Source: an uncultured Bacilli bacterium
GTDB lineage: Bacteria > Bacillota_I > Bacilli_A > RF39 > UBA660
DNA length: 5,195 nucleotides
Assembly (NCBI GenBank): GCA_947628765.1
Contig: CANRBD010000075.1
Span: 1-5,195 of the forward strand
Reading direction: 5' to 3'
Position 1 is the stretch's first letter. Each line of letters opens with the position of its first letter. Below the pieces are notes generated by a model. It was not told where the DNA came from. It did not search any database and worked only from the letters and a program-made list of their open reading frames with translations. Made by a program: the position numbers and the translations under genes. Positions 1-5,195 of this stretch are shown one piece after another.

Positions 1-398
1 GAAGTTTTAGGATCATTGATACTGCCATTCATCATAAAAACGCCTCTTAGATATGCCCGAATAAGTTCATCATCGGCTAAAATAAAATCTTCAGGTGTTT
101 CTTTTTTGATACCTAAATTATCTAAGATTTTTTCATAATTGTCTTTAATTTCTAAAATATAATGACTTTTTTTATTATAATTATATCCTTTTCTTACTAT
201 TATTTGTGGGCTTATATGATATAGCTCTTTTATCAAGCTGAAAACTGTTCTAGCGACACTATTGTTTTCGGTCGTAATAGTAATTTTATTTTGTATATCG
301 GCGCTACTATGAATAATTCCCGAAAGTTCAGAAATTTTAGCTAGTTCATTCGTATCTATTTTGGCTAATTCATCTTTAACACTACTTGTGAAAGACAT
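1..398 (-). CDS. whiA: WhiA, DNA-binding regulator of division/sporulation (N-terminal part only)
   Basis: This is the start of a whiA gene whose remainder lies beyond the left edge; 132 complete codons of a usual length of roughly 300 are visible. The protein begins MSFTSSVKDEL, the usual WhiA opening, and continues with the N-terminal WhiA domain (about residues 1-90). It then enters the LAGLIDADG homing-endonuclease-like domain, seen as RAYLRG at 114-119 and GSINDP at 125-130. The C-terminal helix-turn-helix is not visible. WhiA is a DNA-binding protein: in Streptomyces it is a sporulation regulator, and in Bacillus it affects cell division and chromosome segregation. The endonuclease-like fold is thought to be catalytically inactive. 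The ATG start is fixed by an AGGTGA ribosome site four bases upstream. The gene follows yvcK by 10 bases, the conserved yvcK-whiA pairing of Gram-positive bacteria, so it is probably co-transcribed. The identification is secure; its role in this organism is inferred. Confidence 0.95.
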   Translation of the reverse strand, partial: MSFTSSVKDELAKIDTNELAKISELSGIIHSSADIQNKITITTENNSVARTVFSLIKELYHISPQIIVRKGYNYNKKSHYILEIKDNYEKILDNLGIKKETPEDFILADDELIRAYLRGVFMMNGSINDPKT

Positions 399-402
399 AA
401 TA

Positions 403-408
403 TCACCT
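403..408 (-). promoter_or_regulatory. whiA ribosome binding site abutting the yvcK stop codon
   Basis: AGGTGA on the minus strand directly follows the yvcK TAG stop (409-411) and lies four bases before the whiA ATG (396-398). The stop and the Shine-Dalgarno are contiguous, so ribosomes finishing yvcK would be placed on the whiA site. This fixes the whiA start and suggests translational coupling of the two genes. Confidence 0.75.
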
Positions 409-1359
409 CTAATCTAATAAATAAGATAATATATTAATCGATACTTTTAAAGCATTATGTCTGATTATATTATTTTCAATTAAAACATAATTATCTTCAA
501 TGATATCAGTACCTAATTTTCTAATATTGGCATAATCTAGTTCAACTAAATCTTTTTGTTCACTGCTAGCATATTTTTGAATGATTTCATCATTAATTTT
601 ACCATTATTAACGACTACGGCATCGACCTTACGCCTGCCTAAATATTTATTTAAAAGTTTAATGTGGTGGCTAACAGAAAAGTCTTCAGTTTCACCAGGT
701 TGGGTCATGATATTACAAACATATATAATTTTAGCTTTACTTTTACCAATTTCTCTTCTGACTTCTTCACAAATTAAATTAGGAATAATACTAGTAAATA
801 AGCTACCCATACTTAAAATTATCGCATCGGCTTCTCTAATGGCTTTTAAAACATTAGGATTTACTTCAGGTTTTTCTTTATAAAAGACGGAATTAATTGT
901 TCTTTTATCTTCAGTAATATTGTGCTCCCCTTCGACAATACTACCATCTTCCATTTGCCCCATTAAAGTAACATTGTCTTCGGTAAGTGGTAATACTTTG
1001 CCCTGTAATTTTAAAAGTGAATTTAAAAGCTCAATACCATCAGACATATTACCCGTAATATCATTTGCTCCTGTTAATAAAAGATTACCAATTGGATGTC
1101 CATTTAAATCACTATTAGTAGAAAAACGATAATTTAAAACTTTTTCGACTGCTTCATCATCAGATGATAAGCTAATTAAAACTTTTCTAATATCGCCTAC
1201 TGCTAGCATATTAAATTCTTCTCTTAGTCTACCGGTACTTTTACCATCATCACAAACAGAAACTACCGCCTTAATATCAAAAGGTAGTTTTTTAAGTCCA
1301 TTTAATAAAACACTCATACCGGTTCCGCCACCTAGGACGGCTACTTTTATTGGTTTCAT
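409..1359 (-). CDS. yvcK: YvcK/CofD-family gluconeogenesis and cell-shape factor
   Basis: A full-length (316 aa) cytoplasmic protein of the YvcK branch of the CofD-like family. Visible landmarks are an N-terminal nucleotide-sugar-binding loop GGGTG (10-14), DDGKSTG (37-43), GDIRK (55-59), HPIGNLLL (88-95), a segment SMGSLFTSIIPNL (183-195) and MTQPGET (218-224). In Bacillus subtilis YvcK binds UDP-GlcNAc and is needed for growth on gluconeogenic carbon sources and for normal peptidoglycan synthesis; no enzymatic reaction is firmly established. The ATG overlaps the trxB stop (ATGA), with AGGTGG five bases upstream. The usual upstream partner rapZ/yvcJ is missing and trxB takes its place, while whiA follows as in relatives. 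Departures from the common family pattern are Lys at 40 (commonly Gly in DDGGS) and SMGS at 183-186 (commonly GPGS). The last 32 residues contain no threonine. The family call is firm; UDP-GlcNAc binding is inferred from homology. Confidence 0.95.
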   Translation of the reverse strand: MKPIKVAVLGGGTGMSVLLNGLKKLPFDIKAVVSVCDDGKSTGRLREEFNMLAVGDIRKVLISLSSDDEAVEKVLNYRFSTNSDLNGHPIGNLLLTGANDITGNMSDGIELLNSLLKLQGKVLPLTEDNVTLMGQMEDGSIVEGEHNITEDKRTINSVFYKEKPEVNPNVLKAIREADAIILSMGSLFTSIIPNLICEEVRREIGKSKAKIIYVCNIMTQPGETEDFSVSHHIKLLNKYLGRRKVDAVVVNNGKINDEIIQKYASSEQKDLVELDYANIRKLGTDIIEDNYVLIENNIIRHNALKVSINILSYLLD

Positions 1360-2231
1360 TTATCCCACCTACTTTTTATTGCAAGAGCGGCGATAACGCC
1401 ATCATTAATAGCCGTAGCTATTTGATAATAATTTTTCTTAATCACATCTCCGCATGCATAGACATTAGGAAGAGATGTTTCCATTTTTTCGTTTACTTTA
1501 ATATAACCATTTTCCATATCGACATTAATGAAATCAACTTTTGGTTTACCACCAATAGCTATAAATAATCCTTGAATATTTAAAACCTCATCATTATTTA
1601 AAATTACACTGTTTAACTGACTATTGTCATAAGTTAATTTTTTAATTTCGGTTTTTTCTAAAATTACAATATTTTTATTTTGATTAGCTTTAGCTACTAA
1701 GGCTTTATCGGCTTTTACTTTATGTCTTACGATAATATAAATTTTTTTACATAAATTAGCTAGATAAAGGGCATTAGTAAAAGCTGCATTTCCGCCGCCA
1801 ACAACGCCAACATTTTTATCTTTATAAAATGTACCATCACAAACAGCGCAGTAGCTAATACCATGAATCTTATCTTCATTAGCTAAACCTAATTTGTTTG
1901 GTTTGCGACCAGTAGCGATAATAATATTATCAGCTATATACTCATTATTATTTGTCATAACTAAATATTTATCTTTTTTTTGAATCTTAGTTACTTCACC
2001 AAAGGCCCACTTAACATCATATTTTTTAAGGTGGCTTTGCATTTGCATAGCTAGATCAGCACCATTAATAGATTCAATACCTAAATAATTTTCAATGTTA
2101 CTTGTTTTAAGCATCTGACCTCCGGGGGCGTCTTTGTCAATTAATAAAACTGAAAGTCCAGACCTTGCTAAATATAAAGCCGCAGCCATACCAGCGGGAC
2201 CAGCTCCAATGATAATTGTATTATATTTCAT
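1356..2231 (-). CDS. trxB: Thioredoxin reductase (TrxB), with atypical pyridine-nucleotide motif
   Basis: A 291-residue flavoprotein disulfide reductase, slightly shorter than the usual 310-320. Classical TrxB transfers electrons from NADPH through FAD to thioredoxin in the cytoplasm. Visible parts are the FAD-binding GAGPAG (9-14), GGQM (37-40), ATGRKP (106-111), the redox-active pair Cys128-Ala-Val-Cys131-Asp, a second Rossmann loop GGGNAA (145-150) and the C-terminal FAD motif GDV (261-263). The NADPH-phosphate motif HRRxxxR is not preserved: this region reads VRHKVK (168-173) and is about one residue shorter. The usual RQ before the final helix is YQ (269-270). The ATG overlaps the lgt stop (ATGA) and is served by GGAG eight bases upstream. 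It sits between lgt and yvcK in a tightly packed operon. The active-site cysteines place it in the TrxB-like family; whether it uses NADPH, NADH or another donor cannot be settled here. Confidence 0.92.
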   Translation of the reverse strand: MKYNTIIIGAGPAGMAAALYLARSGLSVLLIDKDAPGGQMLKTSNIENYLGIESINGADLAMQMQSHLKKYDVKWAFGEVTKIQKKDKYLVMTNNNEYIADNIIIATGRKPNKLGLANEDKIHGISYCAVCDGTFYKDKNVGVVGGGNAAFTNALYLANLCKKIYIIVRHKVKADKALVAKANQNKNIVILEKTEIKKLTYDNSQLNSVILNNDEVLNIQGLFIAIGGKPKVDFINVDMENGYIKVNEKMETSLPNVYACGDVIKKNYYQIATAINDGVIAALAIKSRWDK

Positions 2232-3016
2232 TTACTCATCTCCATATGATAAAATTTGCTTTTTGTGAAACTTACGATAATTAAAATTAAACCGGCGATG
2301 GCCATTAATACGGACATAATCTGCGCGATTTTAAAGTTTAAAAACATTAAACTATCAGTTCTTAAAGCTTCAATTCCAAATCTACCAATACTATACCAAA
2401 TTAAATATATTCCAGTAAGTGTGCCAATTCTAAGTTTTTTGTAATGTCTAACTACAAGAAGAATAATAAAACCGATTAAGCACCATAAAGATTCGAAAAG
2501 AAAAGTTGGCAAATAATAGGTACCACCTATATTCATGCCATTTATAATAAATTCTGGTAAATGTAAGCTTTGAAGATAGGCTAAAGTCACTTCTGGTCCA
2601 TGGGCTTCACCATTAAAGAAATTGCCCCACCTACCAATAGCTTGAGCGATAATAAGGCCAATAACCATAAAATCTAAGATTAATAAAGCATTTACATTTT
2701 TTTTGGGCAAATAAATAATAATAAAAATTAAAGCTGTTAAAATGCCTCCATGAATGGCGAGACCACCTTTCCACAGCATAAATATTTCTAAAGGTTTTTC
2801 TAAATAATAATCTAAATGGAATAAGACAAAATATAGTCTCGCACCAATAATGCCAATTATAATAGCAAAGAAAAGCAAGTTGACCATAAAGTCTTCGGTA
2901 AGTCCAAATTTACGTGATTCTTTTAAGACTAACCATCCACCTATTAATATGCCTAAAAATATTAAAATAGAATACCAATGAATACTAATAAATCCAAGAT
3001 CAAGTGTGGGACTCAT
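2228..3016 (-). CDS. lgt: Prolipoprotein diacylglyceryl transferase (Lgt)
   Basis: An integral membrane enzyme of 262 aa, normal for Gram-positive Lgt, with about seven hydrophobic segments. It transfers a diacylglyceryl group from phosphatidylglycerol to the lipobox cysteine of prolipoproteins, the first step of lipoprotein maturation. Counterparts of the residues important in E. coli Lgt are visible: His13 and Tyr15 (HWY, E. coli 24/26), His89 in LAIHGG (E. coli His103), Arg129 and Asn132 in the signature GRWGNFFNGEAHG (E. coli 143/146), and Tyr208 and Arg212 (E. coli 235/239). GIEALRTDSL (214-223) is also typical. One difference is LPTFLFE (169-175) where relatives have HPTFLYE. The start lies inside the YvlD-like gene (17-base overlap) with AAAGGGG seven bases upstream. 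lgt often follows hprK in Bacillota; here it follows the YvlD-like gene directly. Function is assigned with high confidence. Confidence 0.96.
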   Translation of the reverse strand: MSPTLDLGFISIHWYSILIFLGILIGGWLVLKESRKFGLTEDFMVNLLFFAIIIGIIGARLYFVLFHLDYYLEKPLEIFMLWKGGLAIHGGILTALIFIIIYLPKKNVNALLILDFMVIGLIIAQAIGRWGNFFNGEAHGPEVTLAYLQSLHLPEFIINGMNIGGTYYLPTFLFESLWCLIGFIILLVVRHYKKLRIGTLTGIYLIWYSIGRFGIEALRTDSLMFLNFKIAQIMSVLMAIAGLILIIVSFTKSKFYHMEMSK

Positions 3017-3434
3017 GTGATTTCCCCTTTCCGGTTATTTTATCTAAAATAAAGGTGTCCATTAAAACATTTAAAGCAGAAATTAACACAGCCGCACAAA
3101 CGGCATACCAAATACCATAAATGTGAAAATGTGGTCCTAAAATGACATTAACAATTTTTAAAACAATTAAATTTATAAAAGGGTAAAATAAACCTAAAGT
3201 AATACCTGTAATTGGAATAGTAAGCCACACTAATAATGGTTTTATGGTAATATTAAGCAAATAAATAATAATTGCCGCTAGTAAAAACCATAAACCATAG
3301 AGGTTTTTATCGATAAATAAAGTATCATCAAAGATAAGTGAGGTTACAAATAAAATTAAAGCATAACCTACCATTTTGATACTCCAATCAAGAATCGCAA
3401 ATACTGTTTCTTTAGAAAATAATTTTTTGTTCAT
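3000..3434 (-). CDS. YvlD-like four-helix membrane protein ('phage holin family 4' superfamily)
   Basis: A 144-residue integral membrane protein with four predicted hydrophobic segments at about residues 15-35, 45-64, 69-99 and 105-130. The core is typical of the B. subtilis YvlD family (Pfam Phage_holin_4_2): Asn61, Lys65-Pro66, LTIPIT (71-76), TLGLF (79-83) and Asn88, followed by a fourth helix after a short 'HFHIYG' turn. The C-terminus is short, polar and Lys/His-rich (132-144). Despite the family name, chromosomal members are widespread housekeeping-type membrane proteins of unknown function, and no endolysin or other phage gene is present here. The start ATG has AGGTG five bases upstream. 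The gene is first in the probable lgt-trxB-yvcK-whiA transcription unit and overlaps lgt by 17 bases. In B. subtilis yvlD also lies close to hprK and lgt, which supports the family assignment. I cannot assign a molecular function. Confidence 0.85.
   Translation of the reverse strand: MNKKLFSKETVFAILDWSIKMVGYALILFVTSLIFDDTLFIDKNLYGLWFLLAAIIIYLLNITIKPLLVWLTIPITGITLGLFYPFINLIVLKIVNVILGPHFHIYGIWYAVCAAVLISALNVLMDTFILDKITGKGKSHESHT
3024..3030 (-). promoter_or_regulatory. lgt ribosome binding site inside the YvlD-like gene
   Basis: AAAGGGG on the minus strand, seven bases before the lgt ATG (3014-3016). It lies within the last codons of the upstream gene and decides the lgt start: the resulting N-terminus (MSPTLDLGFISIHWYS) matches the usual Lgt beginning with its HWY motif at 13-15. 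The arrangement implies coupled translation. Confidence 0.7.
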
Positions 3435-3456
3435 ATTTACACCTACTTATAAACTT

Positions 3457-3484
3457 ATTATATCATATTTTATTCACTTTTTAA
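3457..3484 (-). promoter_or_regulatory. Predicted sigma-A type promoter with extended -10, across the uvrB stop codon
   Basis: On the minus strand a perfect -10 box TATAAT (3462-3457) is preceded by TGA, giving the extended -10 form TGnTATAAT (3465-3457). Sixteen bases further upstream is TTAAAA (3484-3479), a 4-of-6 match to the -35 consensus TTGACA. Transcription would start near 3450, leaving a leader of about 16 bases with the AGGTG site of the YvlD-like gene. The uvrB stop codon (3472-3470) lies in the spacer. AT-rich DNA produces chance TATAAT boxes, but the TGn extension and exact position ahead of the operon make this credible. The 35-base gap (3435-3469) shows no hairpin terminator, so read-through from uvrB is also possible. 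Confidence 0.55.
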
Positions 3485-5195
3485 TTCATATAATATATCG
3501 CGAAGTTCCATTGCTCTTTCAAAGTCTAAGTTTTTAGCAGCCGCTTTCATTTCATTTTCAATATTAATCATTAATTTAGCTTTTTCTTGTTTACTCATTT
3601 TTTCTGGTTTTTCTTCTTTAACTTCTTCATTATTAGAAATAATATCTCTAATTTCTTTCACAATAGTTTTAGGTACGATGCCATGTTTTTCATTATATTC
3701 TTGTTGAATTTTTCTTCTTCTTTCTGTTTCTTTAATAGCTTTATCCATCGCTTCACTAGTATAATCAGCATACATGATAACATGTCCATCGGCATTTCTA
3801 GCGGCTCTACCAATAGTTTGAATTAAACTACGTTCACTTCTTAAGAATCCTTGTTTATCCGCATCCATGATAGCAATTAAACTAACTTCAGGAATATCAA
3901 TTCCTTCACGTAATAAATTAATACCTACTAAAACATCGTATTTTCCTAGTCTTAAATCACGAATGATTTTAGTTCTTTCTAAAGTTTTAACTTCATTATG
4001 CAGGTATGCAACTTTAATATCAATTTTCTTTAAATATTCGGTAAGCTCTTCAGCCATTCTAATAGTTAAGGTCGTAATTAAAGTACGTTCATTTTTTTCA
4101 ATTTGTTTGCGAATTTGATTAACTAAATCATCAATTTGATTTTTAGTCGGTTTAACTTCAATACTTGGATCTAATAAACCAGTTGGTCTAATAATTTGTT
4201 CAGTAACATGATGGTGACATTTTTCGAGTTCATAATCACCTGGAGTAGCTGAAACATAAATGACATTATCTAATTTTTTTTCAAATTCATCAAATTTGAG
4301 CGGTCTATTATCTAAAGCACTTGGTAATCTAAATCCATAATCAACTAAAACTTCTTTACGAGCTCTATCACCATTATACATGGCTTTGACTTGGGGAATA
4401 GTTACATGTGATTCATCAATCACTAAAAGAAAATCATTACCAAAAAAGTCAATTAGTGTTGTTGGCGTTTCACCTTTTTCTCTTAAAGCTAAGTGCCTAG
4501 AATAATTTTCAACACCACGGCAAAAGCCTGTTTCGGAAAGCATTTCAATATCATAATTAGTTCTTTCTTTTAATCTTTGATATTCAAGTAATTTATTATC
4601 TTTTTTTAACTCCTCTAGTCTTTCTTCTAATTCATCTTGAATACGTTTGACAGCAATTTTTAATTTCTCTTCACTAGTAACGAAGTGACTAGCTGGAAAA
4701 ATCGTAATTGTTTTTTTATCATTTAAAATAGTTCCAGTAACAATATCAAAAACACTAATTCTTTCAATTTCTTCACCAAAAAATTCAACTCTAATTCCTT
4801 TGGCATGTTCATTAGATGGAATAACTTCTAAAACATCCCCTCTAACTCTAAAGGTTCCTCTTTTTAAATCAATGTTATTGCGTTCATAAAGCATATCAAT
4901 TAATTTTTCAATTACTTTATCACGATCTATGGTTTCTCCTAAATTTAATGACAAAGTTTTATTGCGATATTCTTCAATTTCTCCAATACCATATATGCAG
5001 GAAACTGAAGCTACCACAATGACATCTTTATTATATAAAAGAGAAGAAGTGGCATAATGACGAAGTTCATCGATTTCATCATTAATAGCTGCATCTTTTT
5101 CAATATAAGTATCAGTTTTTGCCACATAAGCTTCTGGTTGATAATAGTCATAATATGAGACAAAATAGCAAACATGGTTGTCTGGAAAGAGCTCC
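3470..5195 (-). CDS. uvrB: UvrB, excinuclease ABC subunit B (5' end outside the window)
   Basis: The damage-verifying helicase-like subunit of nucleotide excision repair: it is loaded by UvrA, clamps damaged DNA and recruits UvrC. The frame is open to the right edge, giving 574 visible residues. By alignment with E. coli UvrB about 78 N-terminal residues are missing, including the Walker A loop. Numbering from the first complete codon, the beta-hairpin [11 protein letters not shown] (13-23) is intact with its stacking tyrosines. Walker B DESH is at 260-263, SATP at 315-318, REGIDIPEV at 429-437 and motif [11 protein letters not shown] at 459-467. The C-terminal UVR motif that binds UvrC is at about 538-572, ending in TAA. 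The GTG at 5123-5125 is internal, not a start, because the conserved hairpin lies upstream of it. The usual neighbour uvrA does not follow; the next gene is the YvlD-like gene after 35 bases. Repair function is secure by homology. Confidence 0.97.
   Translation of the reverse strand, partial: ELFPDNHVCYFVSYYDYYQPEAYVAKTDTYIEKDAAINDEIDELRHYATSSLLYNKDVIVVASVSCIYGIGEIEEYRNKTLSLNLGETIDRDKVIEKLIDMLYERNNIDLKRGTFRVRGDVLEVIPSNEHAKGIRVEFFGEEIERISVFDIVTGTILNDKKTITIFPASHFVTSEEKLKIAVKRIQDELEERLEELKKDNKLLEYQRLKERTNYDIEMLSETGFCRGVENYSRHLALREKGETPTTLIDFFGNDFLLVIDESHVTIPQVKAMYNGDRARKEVLVDYGFRLPSALDNRPLKFDEFEKKLDNVIYVSATPGDYELEKCHHHVTEQIIRPTGLLDPSIEVKPTKNQIDDLVNQIRKQIEKNERTLITTLTIRMAEELTEYLKKIDIKVAYLHNEVKTLERTKIIRDLRLGKYDVLVGINLLREGIDIPEVSLIAIMDADKQGFLRSERSLIQTIGRAARNADGHVIMYADYTSEAMDKAIKETERRRKIQQEYNEKHGIVPKTIVKEIRDIISNNEEVKEEKPEKMSKQEKAKLMINIENEMKAAAKNLDFERAMELRDILYELKSE

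Noticed and set aside
581..883. 100-codon open frame on the plus strand
   Set aside because: It lies entirely within yvcK on the other strand, has no family resemblance and no credible ribosome site; such frames arise easily in AT-rich antisense sequence.
1350..1568. Plus-strand open frame spanning the trxB/yvcK junction
   Set aside because: It covers conserved trxB coding sequence in antisense and encodes a low-complexity hydrophobic string with no recognisable motif.
3000..3434. Prophage remnant, suggested by the 'phage holin' family name
   Set aside because: The protein is of the chromosomal YvlD type, no lysin, capsid, integrase or attachment-like repeat is near, and the context is a conserved housekeeping operon.
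3435..3469. Rho-independent terminator between uvrB and the YvlD-like gene
   Set aside because: The 35 bases contain no GC-containing inverted repeat followed by a T-run on the minus strand; they are explained by a promoter and ribosome site.
3587..3826. Phe/Asn/Ser-rich plus-strand frame in uvrB
   Set aside because: Its composition is the complement of Lys/Glu-rich uvrB codons; it is a shadow, not a gene.
5123..5125. GTG as a possible uvrB start codon
   Set aside because: The frame stays open to the window edge, and the 23 upstream codons encode the conserved UvrB beta-hairpin, so the true start is outside the window.
1..5195. A novel defence or mobile system, CRISPR array, riboswitch or structured RNA
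   Set aside because: Nearly every base is in six recognised conserved genes, the only gaps are 10 and 35 bases, and no direct-repeat array, terminal inverted repeats or leader of sufficient length is present.

Overview
The window is a single, gap-free block of six genes, all on the minus strand, from an AT-rich (by eye about one third GC) bacterium. Both outer genes run off the window. In transcription order (right to left) they are: uvrB (5' end cut off by the right edge), a small four-helix membrane protein of the YvlD / 'phage holin family 4' type, lgt, trxB, yvcK, and the first 132 codons of whiA (cut off by the left edge).

Organism. The gene set and order are a compact version of a cluster well known in Bacillota (uvrB-uvrA, yvlD-hprK-lgt, trxB, rapZ-yvcK-whiA). 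Low GC, strong AGGTG/GGAG Shine-Dalgarno sites and WhiA point to a low-GC Bacillota/Mycoplasmatota-type organism. Three genes end in TGA exactly where their families normally end, and tryptophan is encoded by TGG. This indicates the standard bacterial code and argues against the mycoplasmas that read TGA as Trp. A reduced-genome gut Bacilli lineage (for example the RF39 or Erysipelotrichia neighbourhood) fits, but this is inference.

Layout. 3470-5195 uvrB (nucleotide excision repair). 3435-3469 is a 35-base gap with no room for a terminator; an extended -10 promoter straddles the uvrB stop codon and probably drives the five downstream genes. 3000-3434 YvlD-like protein; 2228-3016 lgt, starting inside the end of the YvlD-like gene; 1356-2231 trxB, with an ATGA overlap with lgt; 409-1359 yvcK, with an ATGA overlap with trxB; 1-398 whiA, 10 bases after yvcK. 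There is no gene-free stretch above 300 bases.

How the genes fit together. These are housekeeping functions: DNA repair, lipoprotein lipidation (Lgt), thiol redox balance (TrxB), a UDP-sugar-sensing regulator of central carbon and cell-wall metabolism (YvcK) and a division/growth-linked DNA-binding protein (WhiA). I found no defence system, mobile element, CRISPR array or RNA gene. The points worth a second look are the altered NADPH-binding motif in TrxB, the absence of uvrA, hprK and rapZ from positions where relatives keep them, and several departures from otherwise conserved motifs in Lgt and YvcK.
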